Assembly: GCA_002215645.1 (NCBI GenBank)
Contig: NGFI01000014.1
Coordinates: 1 to 64,000, forward strand
DNA length: 64,000 nucleotides
Source of the DNA: Gemmatimonadetes bacterium 2013_60CM_65_52
Lineage (GTDB): Bacteria > Gemmatimonadota > Gemmatimonadetes > Gemmatimonadales > Gemmatimonadaceae
Direction: 5' to 3'
Under the pieces are notes generated by a model. That model had not been told where the DNA came from and did no database searches. It worked only from the letters and a program-made list of their open reading frames with translations. The translations under genes were made by a program, and so were the position numbers. This document shows positions 8,605 through 17,449 of this stretch, in pieces; position 1 is the first letter of the stretch, and each line of letters starts with the position of its first letter.

Positions 8605-9570
8605 ATGTCGCTTTCCATCCGTTTGCTGGGCACCTCGGCCTCCCGACCCACCGTGGAGCGCAACGTCGCGTCGCTCGCCGTGGTGCGGGAGGGCGAGACG
8701 CTGCTGTTCGACTGCGGCGAGGGCACCCAGCGACAGATGATGCGGTACGGTGTCTCGTTCGGCTTGGCGGACATCTTCTTCACACATCTCCACGCAGACC
8801 ACGTGATCGGCGTCATCGGTTTGCTGCGCACGATGTCGCTGCAGGGACGGACCGAACCGATGCGGCTCTTCGGACCACGCGGCGCGGCGCGCATGCTGAA
8901 GCGTGCGGAGGACTTCGCGGTGGACCGGCTCGCCTTTCCCCTCGAGGTGACGGAGCTGGAGCCGGGGCAGAACGTCGCCAGAAAGGACTATGCGATCGTG
9001 CCCTACGCCGCCGATCATCGTGGCGCGCGCGCACTGGGTTTCGCGGTCGTCGAGGAGATTCGCAAGGGACGCTTCAACCCGGACCGCGCCCGCGAGCTTG
9101 GCGTCCCGGAAGGGCCGCTCTGGGGGGAGATCCATCGCGGGCGACCGGTGACGCTGGATGACGGACGCGTCATCGATCCGTCGGAGCTGGTCGGCGCGCC
9201 GCGGGCAGGGCGCAAGGTCGTGATCACCGGAGACACGCGTCCCTGTCAGGGGACGATCGACGCCGCACGCGACGCGGACGTCCTCGTGCACGAGGCGACG
9301 TTTGGCGACGAGGAGGCGGAACGCGCCGTGGAGACGGGTCATTCCACGGCGCGCGAGGCGGCCATCGTGGCGCGCGACGCGAACGTCGGCACGCTGGTGC
9401 TCGTGCATTTTTCCGCGCGCTATTCGCGTGACGCGAGCGATCTCGGGAAGGAGGCGCGCGAGGTGTTCGAGAACACGGCAGTCGGAAAGGACGGCATGGA
9501 GATCGACGTCCCCTACCGTGTCACGCCGGTGTCGGCTCCGGAGCCTGCGTCAACGGATCGCGCCGGCTGA
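8605..9570 (+). CDS. rnz: Ribonuclease Z (tRNA 3'-processing endonuclease)
   Basis: A 321-aa metallo-beta-lactamase-fold enzyme that cuts tRNA precursors 3' of the discriminator base. That suits the two tRNA genes here, which do not encode CCA. The zinc motif HLHADH is at residues 61-66, with further ligands in TGDTRPC, GHSTAREA and VHFSARYS; RLLGTSASRPT at the N-terminus and the insertion RARELGVPEGPLWG are RNase Z features. The ATG at 8605 is chosen since homology begins there, not at the upstream in-frame starts antisense to the KGG gene. Confidence 0.95.
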   Translation: MSLSIRLLGTSASRPTVERNVASLAVVREGETLLFDCGEGTQRQMMRYGVSFGLADIFFTHLHADHVIGVIGLLRTMSLQGRTEPMRLFGPRGAARMLKRAEDFAVDRLAFPLEVTELEPGQNVARKDYAIVPYAADHRGARALGFAVVEEIRKGRFNPDRARELGVPEGPLWGEIHRGRPVTLDDGRVIDPSELVGAPRAGRKVVITGDTRPCQGTIDAARDADVLVHEATFGDEEAERAVETGHSTAREAAIVARDANVGTLVLVHFSARYSRDASDLGKEAREVFENTAVGKDGMEIDVPYRVTPVSAPEPASTDRAG

Positions 9571-9814
9571 CCGGCATCGAGCGCAGGAACAGCCTGGCGA
9601 TGGACGCGTCATCGAGCTGCTCGAGCACGCGATCTTCGTCGAGACGCGCGGTCACGCTGCGTGATTCCGGCCCATTGGTAATGACCCAGTTGTAGCGGTC
9701 GAGGCGTGACGTGCGGCCGTCGGGATGGCGGAAGTAGATGACCGCGTTGCTGGAACCTGGCGTGGTGATGCTGACACGCCATGCTATGCCGTCCGGCGTC
9801 GTAAACGTTCTCAT
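9521..9814 (-). CDS. Conserved hypothetical protein, 97 aa
   Basis: A small soluble protein (MRTFTTPDGIAWRVSI...SSNAVIYFRHPDGRTSRLDRYNW) with beta-rich character. It does not belong to a family I can name. It overlaps the 3' end of rnz by 50 bp in convergent orientation and is followed downstream by nothing on its own strand. Its sensible composition and good spacing to the DUF2203 gene upstream support it as real. Confidence 0.65.
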   Translation of the reverse strand: MRTFTTPDGIAWRVSITTPGSSNAVIYFRHPDGRTSRLDRYNWVITNGPESRSVTARLDEDRVLEQLDDASIARLFLRSMPVSRRDPLTQAPEPTPA

Positions 9815-9831
9815 GGTGTGGGTGTGGGTGT

Positions 9832-10233
9832 TCAGCCGACGAGTGTCGGCGACAGAGGCTGCCGCGAGGCGAACCCGGAGTCCACTTCGTGCCAGAACTG
9901 GACCGACGGCTCGCCAAGCCTCCAGCAGAGGAGGACCTGCCGTCCGTCCATTTCGCTCGGGAAGTCGACGAGTCCCACGCGACGGTCCTTGAGTTGCGCA
10001 CCCAACTGTTCCAACTCCGCCTGATAGCCATCGATGTCGCTCGCGATCTGCTGAATGCGGCGCTCGAGCGCGGCAAGACGCGGATCGGGGAATTCGGGAG
10101 CCACGGCGGAGCCGAGGAGGTCGAGCTCGGCGATGGCTTCCTGCCAGCGGCGGTGCTCCTGGACGACGTCCTCGACGATGCGCCGGACCAGGGGAAGCGC
10201 GCGGTTGGCGTGATCGATGGTGAACAGCGTCAT
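9832..10233 (-). CDS. DUF2203 family protein
   Basis: A 133-aa protein beginning MTLFTIDHANRALPLVRRIVEDVV, the typical DUF2203 N-terminus. A coiled-coil-like middle (residues 45-85) follows, and it ends in DFPSEMDGRQVLLCWRLGEPSVQFWHEVDSGF, the family's conserved C-terminal block. The function is unknown. The ATG at 10233 is chosen because the family begins there. Confidence 0.85.
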   Translation of the reverse strand: MTLFTIDHANRALPLVRRIVEDVVQEHRRWQEAIAELDLLGSAVAPEFPDPRLAALERRIQQIASDIDGYQAELEQLGAQLKDRRVGLVDFPSEMDGRQVLLCWRLGEPSVQFWHEVDSGFASRQPLSPTLVG

Positions 10234-10273
10234 GCCTCGCAATCTAACGTGCTCCGCTGCGACGGACAGAGCG

Positions 10274-10759
10274 TCACTGCCGTTCCGCCAGCGCCTGCTC
10301 GCGCCGGCGCACGGCCACTGCATTCCGGAGCCGGTCCTCGTCTGTCTCGAGGTGAAGTCGCGGCACCGGGGCAGGCTTTCCGTCGTCGCCGAGGTGCACG
10401 AAGGTGAGCCAGCATTCGTTCGTGTGCCGCCGCACAGCGCGAGCGATGTGCTCCGCATAGACGTCGGCAAGGACGGCGATGGAGGTGCGTCCCACATGGA
10501 CGACGCGCGCGCGCACTTCCACGAGCTCGCCGACGCGGATCGGCTCCTTGAAGAGAATGCGGTCGATCGAAAGTGTCGTCACCTGTCCGCCGCAGTGACG
10601 CATGGCGCTCAGCGCCGCGCAGCGGTCCACCATACTCATGATGACGCCGCCGAACACCGACGGGTGTTTGAGCCCATTGGCGTGATGGGGCATCATGAGA
10701 TCGGCGACGATGGCTTCCGACGTGTGGGGAGTTCGAAGGTGCTCGGGAGCTTTCGTCAT
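10274..10759 (-). CDS. Acyl-CoA thioesterase, hotdog fold
   Basis: A 161-aa single-hotdog protein of the YciA/BFIT type that hydrolyses acyl-CoA. The blocks MMPHHANGLKHPSVFGGVIMSMVDRCAA (central helix with catalytic Asp) and VTTLSIDRILFKEPIRVGELVEVRARVVHVGRTSI are diagnostic. Its ATG overlaps the stop of the upstream lipoprotein-like gene by 4 bp (ATGA), implying translational coupling. Confidence 0.9.
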   Translation of the reverse strand: MTKAPEHLRTPHTSEAIVADLMMPHHANGLKHPSVFGGVIMSMVDRCAALSAMRHCGGQVTTLSIDRILFKEPIRVGELVEVRARVVHVGRTSIAVLADVYAEHIARAVRRHTNECWLTFVHLGDDGKPAPVPRLHLETDEDRLRNAVAVRRREQALAERQ

Positions 10760-11925
10760 CGGAGCATGGAGGCGAGCTGGAGCCGGACGCGGGATGCGCC
10801 GGCGATATGCGTTTCCGTTCCGTACGCGGCGGCTTCCTCGAACGCGCGAACGAGGGCATGCCGCGTCGCGGCATCGAATGCGGGACGGTCGAGCCAGTAA
10901 ATGCGCGTTGCCGGTGCCGACAGCGGCATCACTGCCCACTCACGCGAAACGCTGTCGCGCAGCGCGAGCCGCCCGGCTCCTGAGGAATCGTATCGAATGA
11001 CGACCGAGTACGCGCCATGGCGCCAGACGTCGCGCGCTCCATTGGCCGACGTCACCGGAAGTGACGGAGCGACGTCGCGCCACCATTTCGGCTCGGCGAA
11101 TGGTATGGGCGCGAGCGGCAGCACGTGACCGGCGTCGCCCGTGCCGGAGCCGGGAACGGCGTACGCGATGGCAGGTCCGCCTCCGGCAGTGGTGATGGAG
11201 AAGCTGCCCGCGTCGAAGCGGTAGTTGGAGAGCATCGCCGATGCGCGACGGCCCCGCTCGTCGCGGCTCGCACGAATGGAGTCGGCCATCTCGCGCAGCG
11301 CGCGGTCGCGTTGCCGCTCGATGGATCCTGCCCCATCGCCAGCGACGTCGGAGAGCGAGGCGGGACGGCCCGTGCGGAGATCGAGCACACCAACGCGGCT
11401 CGTGTGCCAGAGAGGGACATTGGGACGCTCGACGTCGGTGTGCAGGGAGTACGAGACGAATGGCCCATGCGCGGCGCCGATCTCGAGCGTCGCTGCCGCG
11501 CGCAACCGCGGCTCGTCGCTCGGCTCATCTCCTCGCGCGAGGGGCTGGTCGTCGGGATGCGCACGGGCGTATCGGCGAGCGATATCGGGTACGATGCTGT
11601 CCGTGAATACGCGAACGGAGTCACCACTGCGGAGGTCCCGCTTGTAGACGCTTTGACCGACGAGATCTGCCTCGCCGAACGAGCGCTCGTCGTCAACGAC
11701 GTACACCTCGACGAATTGTCCGTCGACGCGGGCCAGCTCGAGCGGAGCACCGCGCACCCGGAGTCCAGCGGTGTCGCTCGCGACCCAGTAGGCGGAGTCG
11801 CCGGCAGCTACGATAAACTCGGCCGTCGGCCTCGCCGAGCCGCGCGTGGCGGATTGGCGTGCGTCGCGGCATGCGTCGAGCGCAAGCGTCAGGAACAGGG
11901 CGGACGGGAGGACCAGCAGGCGCAT
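10756..11925 (-). CDS. Hypothetical lipoprotein, 389 aa
   Basis: The N-terminus MRLLVLPSALFLTLALDACRD is a signal peptide ending at a Cys at residue 19. The body resembles secreted DUF3298/RsiV-like proteins only vaguely: a beta-rich N-terminal half, LHTDVERPNVPLWHTSRVGVLDLRTG in the middle, and a second domain with YSVVIRYDSSGAGRLALRD. No catalytic motif can be identified. It is coupled to the thioesterase by a 4-bp overlap and preceded by a TATATT box. Confidence 0.65.
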   Translation of the reverse strand: MRLLVLPSALFLTLALDACRDARQSATRGSARPTAEFIVAAGDSAYWVASDTAGLRVRGAPLELARVDGQFVEVYVVDDERSFGEADLVGQSVYKRDLRSGDSVRVFTDSIVPDIARRYARAHPDDQPLARGDEPSDEPRLRAAATLEIGAAHGPFVSYSLHTDVERPNVPLWHTSRVGVLDLRTGRPASLSDVAGDGAGSIERQRDRALREMADSIRASRDERGRRASAMLSNYRFDAGSFSITTAGGGPAIAYAVPGSGTGDAGHVLPLAPIPFAEPKWWRDVAPSLPVTSANGARDVWRHGAYSVVIRYDSSGAGRLALRDSVSREWAVMPLSAPATRIYWLDRPAFDAATRHALVRAFEEAAAYGTETHIAGASRVRLQLASMLR

Positions 11926-11934
11926 GCTCGAGGG

Positions 11935-11940
11935 AATATA
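11935..11940 (-). promoter_or_regulatory. Putative -10 box (TATATT)
   Basis: On the minus strand TATATTCCC lies 9 bp before the ATG at 11925, the same arrangement as at rnz, suggesting a short or absent leader. Confidence 0.4.
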
Positions 11941-12033
11941 GCGCGCGGCAGGCTCATTTCCGGCGTGAAAGCTGCGAGGACGTCAGTGCGATTACCCTTC
12001 CGGAGTCCAAAAACCATGCAACCCGTCTGAATC

Positions 12034-13134
12034 GTGCGTCTTTCGTTGGGTGTTGCCTTTCTCGGTCTCGTGCTTCGCGTTCAATCGCCGTGCGTGCTGG
12101 CGCAAGCGCCGCGCCTGGACGTCGTCACGGACTTTCCCATCGTGCGGGCCGTGTACGTGAACCGCTTCGCGGCGCAGAGCGCCCGGAAGATGAAGAAACT
12201 CGTCGCGCTCGCGGACAGTACCGAGATCAATGCGCTCGTCATCGACATGAAAGACGAGTTCGGACTGAATTTCACGACGACGAATCCAGCATTCGCGAAG
12301 AACGCCGGGACGGCGGGCGTCGTGAAGAACCTGCCCGCCCTGCTCGACACGCTGCGCGCACACAAAATTCTCGCCATTGCGCGTCTCGTGGTGTTCAAGG
12401 ACTCCGTTGCTGCGCACGTCCATCCCGAGTGGACCATCCGTCGCAAGGACAGCACGATCTGGCGCGACAAGAAGGGAATCGCGTGGGTGAATCCGTATCA
12501 GCACGAATTATGGGACTACAACATCGGCGTGGCAGAGGAGCTCGCGAAGATGGGATTTGGCGAGATCCAGTTCGATTACATCCGCTTTCCCGAGCCGTAC
12601 CCTTCGCTGCCGAGACAGGTCTTTCCCAGCAGCGGCAACACGTCGAAGCCCGATCTCCTCGCCGCGTTCCTCAAGGAGGCCACGACGCGGCTCGACAAGC
12701 TCGGAGTGCGGACCACCGCCGACATCTTCGGCCTCGTGACGACGGTGAATGGCCCGTTGGAGGTCGGCCAGTATTGGGAGAAGATCTCACCGAACGTGGA
12801 CGTGGTGCTGCCGATGGTGTATCCGTCGCACTATCCGCACGGAGACTTCGGGATTCCGGTACCGAACGCGGAGCCGTACAAGGTCGTGAGCATCGCGGTC
12901 GGCCGCGCAAAGCAGCGCGACCAGAAGCTCGGCATCAAGACACCGGAACACATTCGCCCGTGGCTGCAGGCCTTCACGCTGGGCAAGCCGCCGTACGGAC
13001 CTGAACAGATCGAGGCGCAGAAGAAGGCCGTGTACGACTCCGGGTACGATGGCTGGGTGTTGTGGAATCCCGGGTCGCGCTACGAGCCCTTTGTCCCGGC
13101 GCTCGAGAAGGAGCTGGTGTCGCGCAAGAAGTAG
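12034..13134 (+). CDS. Putative glycoside hydrolase (DUF4015-type TIM barrel), secreted
   Basis: A 366-aa protein with a signal peptide (LGVAFLGLVLRVQSPCVLAQ). The rest follows the DUF4015 putative glycosyl-hydrolase family: VRAVYVNRFAAQS...INALVIDMKDEFG near residue 65, HPEWTIRRKDSTIWRDKKGIAWVNPY, GFGEIQFDYIRFPEP at the expected active-site strand, and a C-terminal YDGWVLWNPGSRYE. These acidic loop residues suit a retaining hydrolase acting on a surface or peptidoglycan-like polysaccharide; the substrate is unknown. GTG start. Confidence 0.85.
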   Translation: MRLSLGVAFLGLVLRVQSPCVLAQAPRLDVVTDFPIVRAVYVNRFAAQSARKMKKLVALADSTEINALVIDMKDEFGLNFTTTNPAFAKNAGTAGVVKNLPALLDTLRAHKILAIARLVVFKDSVAAHVHPEWTIRRKDSTIWRDKKGIAWVNPYQHELWDYNIGVAEELAKMGFGEIQFDYIRFPEPYPSLPRQVFPSSGNTSKPDLLAAFLKEATTRLDKLGVRTTADIFGLVTTVNGPLEVGQYWEKISPNVDVVLPMVYPSHYPHGDFGIPVPNAEPYKVVSIAVGRAKQRDQKLGIKTPEHIRPWLQAFTLGKPPYGPEQIEAQKKAVYDSGYDGWVLWNPGSRYEPFVPALEKELVSRKK

Positions 13135-13135
13135 T

Positions 13136-14362
13136 TCACGTGCGCGCCAACTCTTTCGTCGCGGACACGAGCCGGTCGACTTCATCGGCGGTCGTATAAC
13201 ACGCGGCCCCCACACGGACGAAACCGTCGGCAGCCTGACCCAGCACCTCGGCCACCGTCTGCGCGTAGAAGTCGCCGTTGGAGGCATAGACGCCACGCGT
13301 CGCGAGATGACGCGCGACGTCGGTGGTCGAGTGACCGCGCACCGTGAAGGAGAGCGTCGGCGTACGCGGCGTCCCCGGCGGTGGCCCGAAGAGCGTAACG
13401 CCGTCGATCGATGCGAGGCCCTCCCACAGGCGAGTCAGGAGCTCGTTTCCGCGCTGATGTAGAGCTCCGTAAGCCCGAACAAGACGCTCGCGCAGATTAC
13501 CGTTCTCACCGCCGATTGAGGCGATGTACTCCACGGCGGCCGCCGACCCGACGATCCCCTCGTGGTTCTGCGTCCCCGTTTCGATGCGCTCGGGTGCATC
13601 GGTCGGCGCAGGATCCAGCCTGGGAATGTCGATTGAGTCCACGAGCTCGCGCTTTCCAAATAGCGCGCCGGCGTGCGGACCGTAGAACTTGTACGCCGAG
13701 CATGCGAGGAAGTCGCAGCCGATCTGCTTCACGTCCGTCAGTACATGGGGCGCGGCGTGCACCGCGTCCACGAAGGTGACCGCACCCACGTCGCGCGCAC
13801 GGGCGCAGACCGCTGCGACGTCGGTAATGGTGCCGAGGGCGTTCGATGCCGCGCCGATAGCCACCAGTCGGGTGCGCGGTCCGATGGCGCGCGCGAGGTC
13901 ATCGGGATCGTGGCGGAACGTCCGGGGATCGAGTCGAACGGTGCGTACCACGAGATCGCGCTCCTTCGCGATGGTGCGCCAGGGCGCGACGTTCCCGTGA
14001 TGGTCGAGCTCCGTGACGACGATCTCATCTCCCTGGCCCCATCGGCGCGAGAGACCGCGTGCGAGGTGAAAGGTGATCGTCGTCATGTTGTTGCCGAACG
14101 AGACGTCCGCGGGCGCCGCGTTGAAGAATGCCGCAAACGTTTCCCGTGCCTGGTCCAGCAACCGATCGGTCTCGGCACTGGTGGGATACGCCCAGTGGGT
14201 GTTGGCGTTGTGATGAAACAGGTAGTCCGTCATCGCCTGCGCGACGGAGCGCGGCACCTGGGTTCCGCCTGGTCCGTCGAAGTACGCGACAGGGTGGCTC
14301 TGCTCGCGGCGCTCGAGTGCCGGGTAGTCGGATCGGATGGACTCGGTGGTCCGGACGCTCAT
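13136..14362 (-). CDS. Cysteine desulfurase-like class V aminotransferase
   Basis: A 408-aa fold-type I PLP enzyme. The internal aldimine lysine lies in CSAYKFYGPHAG; the upstream FVDAVHAAPHVLTDV gives the cofactor-stacking His and Asp, and TELDHHGNVAPW is the substrate loop of the SufS/NifS-like group. It belongs to the 'cysteine desulfurase-like, TIGR01976' type rather than to the Fe-S biogenesis SufS, since no suf genes adjoin it. The ATG at 14362 is chosen where homology begins. Its 3' end abuts the gene at 12034. Confidence 0.88.
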   Translation of the reverse strand: MSVRTTESIRSDYPALERREQSHPVAYFDGPGGTQVPRSVAQAMTDYLFHHNANTHWAYPTSAETDRLLDQARETFAAFFNAAPADVSFGNNMTTITFHLARGLSRRWGQGDEIVVTELDHHGNVAPWRTIAKERDLVVRTVRLDPRTFRHDPDDLARAIGPRTRLVAIGAASNALGTITDVAAVCARARDVGAVTFVDAVHAAPHVLTDVKQIGCDFLACSAYKFYGPHAGALFGKRELVDSIDIPRLDPAPTDAPERIETGTQNHEGIVGSAAAVEYIASIGGENGNLRERLVRAYGALHQRGNELLTRLWEGLASIDGVTLFGPPPGTPRTPTLSFTVRGHSTTDVARHLATRGVYASNGDFYAQTVAEVLGQAADGFVRVGAACYTTADEVDRLVSATKELART

Positions 14363-14401
14363 GAGATGACGGGAGTGCGGTTGGGAGCGATATTGCGGCG
14401 T

Positions 14402-14629
14402 ATGATAACGCGTCTGCGGATCAGCGGCATGAGCTGCCAGCACTGTGTGAACGCCGTGTTCACGGCGCTGACGCCGGTGCCCGGCATCGTTTCGGCGCAG
14501 GTGTCCATCGGTGGTGCGGTGATCGAGCACGATGGACGCGCAACGCGCGAACTGTTGGAGGCAGCCGTCGAGAGCGCGGGATACTCGCTCGATGACGCCG
14601 AGGACACGCGCGCCTTGCCGGTGCTTTGA
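14402..14629 (+). CDS. Heavy-metal-associated (HMA) domain protein
   Basis: A 75-aa single HMA (ferredoxin-like) domain. Its metal-binding GMSCQHC motif puts the ligands at Cys12 and Cys15, as in copper chaperones of the CopZ type. Its stop overlaps the start of the EamA transporter (TTGA). The metal is probably Cu(I), by family analogy only. Confidence 0.88.
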   Translation: MITRLRISGMSCQHCVNAVFTALTPVPGIVSAQVSIGGAVIEHDGRATRELLEAAVESAGYSLDDAEDTRALPVL

Positions 14630-15537
14630 CGCAACCGCACGTGGACCGCCCGCCGCGGGCGGTGCTGAGCGCGACGCTGCTGGTACTGTTCAGCGCGTGT
14701 TGCTTCGGCTCCATCGCCATCCTGATCACACTGGGAACGCGAAGTGGAGCGCGACTGATCGACCTTCTGCTCTGGCGTTACGCGGTGGCGGCGGTGCTCC
14801 TTGCCGCCGTAAGCGGCGGAATGCGAGCATTCCGGCTTGGGCCTTCGCGTACCGTGAAGCTGCTGGTGCTCACGGGCGGCGGCCAGGCGGCGATCGCGTT
14901 CGTGACTCTGTCGGCGCTCAAGTACATTCCCGCGGCGTCGCTCACGTTTCTCTTCTATACGTATCCGGCCTGGGTCGCGGCCATCTCGGCCGTGCGGCGA
15001 ACCGAGCGGCTCACCACTGTCCGCGTCATCGCGCTCCTGCTGTCGCTGTCGGGCGTGGCGTTCATGGTCGGAGTACCGGGTGCTGGAGGCCTCAATCCCA
15101 CCGGAGTGGCGCTCGCGTTGCTGGGAGCCCTGATCTACGCCGCGTACATCCCGATGATGGGGCACCTCGGCGGCGATCTCTCGCCCGCGGTTACGTCGAC
15201 GTACGCATCGGTCGGCGCCGCGGCGATCTTCCTGGCGGCGTCGCTTGCGGCCGGGCCGCTGAATCTGCACTTCACGCCGGTGGCGCTCGTGTGTATCGCG
15301 CTCCTCGCGGTCGTGTGCACGGTGTTCGCATTCATCGCGTTTCTGCGCGGCCTTGCGGTGATCGGACCAGTGCGCACCGCGATCATCAGTACCATCGAAC
15401 CGTTCTGGACGGCGTTGTTGGCGGGCGCTGTGCTGGGACAGGTTCCCGGACCGCGCACGTTTGTCGGCGGAGTGCTGATCGCGAGCGCGGTGATCGTCCT
15501 CCAGCTAGCGCACGCTCGAGGCAGCAAGCGGGGATAG
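14626..15537 (+). CDS. EamA/DMT-family transporter
   Basis: A 303-aa integral membrane protein with about ten hydrophobic helices arranged as two EamA repeats (residues about 15-140 and 155-295). GSIAILITLG and SALKYIPAASLTFLFYTYPAW are typical of the drug/metabolite superfamily. TTG start overlapping the HMA gene by 4 bp. The substrate is unknown. Its 3' end overlaps the acyl-CoA dehydrogenase gene by 33 bp in convergent orientation. Confidence 0.88.
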   Translation: MTQPHVDRPPRAVLSATLLVLFSACCFGSIAILITLGTRSGARLIDLLLWRYAVAAVLLAAVSGGMRAFRLGPSRTVKLLVLTGGGQAAIAFVTLSALKYIPAASLTFLFYTYPAWVAAISAVRRTERLTTVRVIALLLSLSGVAFMVGVPGAGGLNPTGVALALLGALIYAAYIPMMGHLGGDLSPAVTSTYASVGAAAIFLAASLAAGPLNLHFTPVALVCIALLAVVCTVFAFIAFLRGLAVIGPVRTAIISTIEPFWTALLAGAVLGQVPGPRTFVGGVLIASAVIVLQLAHARGSKRG

Positions 15538-17433
15538 CACCGCGTCCGGCAAGCCGGAGACGTTCGTCGACGCGTGGGGCATCAGCCCCACGATGCCCTG
15601 CTCCAGCCATTCGTGCTCGCCCGCAAGGACGCGCTGTGCCACGCGGTACGTCGCCTTGTCGTGCGCGCCGTAAAACGCATCGAACCGCTGGCCAATGCGG
15701 TCGCGCGCTTCGCGGCAGAACAGGTCAGCGAGCTCGGTGGCCTCGTGATTGCCGTCTCTCGCGAGCATGCTCGCGCGGACGCAAACGGCTGTCATTGCGA
15801 ACAGGTCCGCGCCGATGTCGACCGCGCGGAACAGCACCATCTGTCGCCGCTCGAGGCCGGGCCCGAAGCGCGCCATCGCGTGAAAGAGCGCGCGTCCAAG
15901 CCGGCGCGTTGCACGTTCCGCCCAACGCAGATGATGCGCGAGTGATCCGAAGTCGCTGAATGCACCCGGTACGCTTCCCTTGCCGAACCATCGCGACGCG
16001 TACCACGCGGGATAGAAGCGGACCGCGCGCCCCAGCGCGGCTGCTTTTTCCGCTCCGGACGCATGCTTGTCGACCAATGCGAAGGCCGTCTTGAAGTGGT
16101 GATCAACCGCCTCACGCGCGATGAACAGCCGCATCACCTCGGACGTGCCTTCGAAGATGAGATTGATGCGGAAATCGCGCATGGCGCGCTCGATGGGAAT
16201 CGGGACTTCTCCGCGGGCGCGCAGCGAGTCTGCAGTCTCGTAGCCACGCCCCCCGCGGATCTGGAGCGCGTCGTCGATGATGCGCCATCCGGCTTCCGTG
16301 TTCCACATCTTGGCGACGGCCGCCTCGAGGCGGATGTCGTATTTGCCGCCCTCGTTGAGTGCGACGGTGAGCTCCGCGATGCTTTCCATCGCAAAGGTGT
16401 TCGCCGCCATGAGCGCGAGCTTCTGCGCGACCGCTTCGTGCTTGCCGATCGGCTGACCCCATTGCACACGCTCGCCGGCCCACCATCGCGACGCCTCCAG
16501 CGCCGCCTTCGCGCCGCCCATGCTGCTCGCCGGCAGCGTGAGGCGTCCCGTGTTGAGCGTCACGAGCGCGAGCTTGAGCCCCTTCCCTTCGCCCCAGAGA
16601 ATGTTCTCGCTCGGGACGCGCACATTGTTGAAGCGGATGACGCCATTCTCGATGGCCTTGAGCCCCATGAAGCGGCAGCGATGAACGATCTCGATGCCGG
16701 GCGTGTTGGCCTCGACGATGAATGCCGTTATCTGTTTGCGTGGCTTGCCCTTCACGACCTGGTCGGGCGTGCGCGCCATGACGACGAGCAGCTCCGCGCG
16801 CGTGCCGTTGGTGCACCACAGCTTGGTTCCATTCAGCGTCCAGTAGGTGCCGTCCTCGCTCGCCGTCGCCGTGGTGCGCATGTTCGCGGGGTCCGATCCC
16901 GCGTCCGTCTCGGTCAGCGCAAACGCGGAAATGGCGCCGCGAGCGAGCCGGGGAAAGAAGCGCTGCTTCTGCTCCGGCGTGCCGAACAGCTTGAGCGGTT
17001 GCGGGAGACCGATGGACTGACTCGCAGACAGGAGTGCCGTGAGCGAACCGTCCTTGCTCGTCACCATGGCCATTGCACGCGTATAGCTGGCGTAAGAGAG
17101 CCCGAGCCCGCCGTACTCCTGCGGAATCTTGATGCCGAACGCTCCGATGTCGCGCAGCTCCTGCACGTCTTCTTCGGGGATCTCGCCCGTGCGGTCGATC
17201 ATGTCGGAATCCACGCGCTCCAGGAACGAACGGAGCTTCGGGAAGAACGCCTGCGCGCGCGCCTGTTCGTCCGCGTCTTCGTGCCGCGGATGCGGGTGGA
17301 CGAGATCCAGGCGGAAGCGGCCGAGGAAGAGCTCGCGGACGAAGCTCGGTCCGGACCATTCGCTCTCGCGTGCCGCTTCGGCGACGTCGCGTGCTTCCTG
17401 CGCGGAGGCGAGTCCGGCGGACTGCTCGGGCAT
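15505..17433 (-). CDS. Acyl-CoA dehydrogenase with C-terminal extension
   Basis: A 642-aa flavoenzyme for the first beta-oxidation step. The core holds the FAD-binding ALTETDAGSDPANM, the C-terminal helical domain with QIRGGRGYETADSLRAR, and INLIFEGTSEVMRLFIAREA with the catalytic glutamate region. At 642 aa it is longer than the usual 380-aa SCAD/MCAD; the additional C-terminal 170 residues match the VLCAD-like group. The ATG at 17433 is followed by an acidic lead sequence. SURF1 lies 16 bp upstream, so the two could be co-transcribed. Confidence 0.92.
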   Translation of the reverse strand: MPEQSAGLASAQEARDVAEAARESEWSGPSFVRELFLGRFRLDLVHPHPRHEDADEQARAQAFFPKLRSFLERVDSDMIDRTGEIPEEDVQELRDIGAFGIKIPQEYGGLGLSYASYTRAMAMVTSKDGSLTALLSASQSIGLPQPLKLFGTPEQKQRFFPRLARGAISAFALTETDAGSDPANMRTTATASEDGTYWTLNGTKLWCTNGTRAELLVVMARTPDQVVKGKPRKQITAFIVEANTPGIEIVHRCRFMGLKAIENGVIRFNNVRVPSENILWGEGKGLKLALVTLNTGRLTLPASSMGGAKAALEASRWWAGERVQWGQPIGKHEAVAQKLALMAANTFAMESIAELTVALNEGGKYDIRLEAAVAKMWNTEAGWRIIDDALQIRGGRGYETADSLRARGEVPIPIERAMRDFRINLIFEGTSEVMRLFIAREAVDHHFKTAFALVDKHASGAEKAAALGRAVRFYPAWYASRWFGKGSVPGAFSDFGSLAHHLRWAERATRRLGRALFHAMARFGPGLERRQMVLFRAVDIGADLFAMTAVCVRASMLARDGNHEATELADLFCREARDRIGQRFDAFYGAHDKATYRVAQRVLAGEHEWLEQGIVGLMPHASTNVSGLPDAVLSPLAASSVR

Positions 17434-17449
17434 AGACCCTGTCCTGTGG

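Noticed and set aside
11125-12030. Plus-strand ORF of 301 codons
   Set aside because: Antisense of the lipoprotein-like gene at 10756-11925, with no motif or ribosome site.
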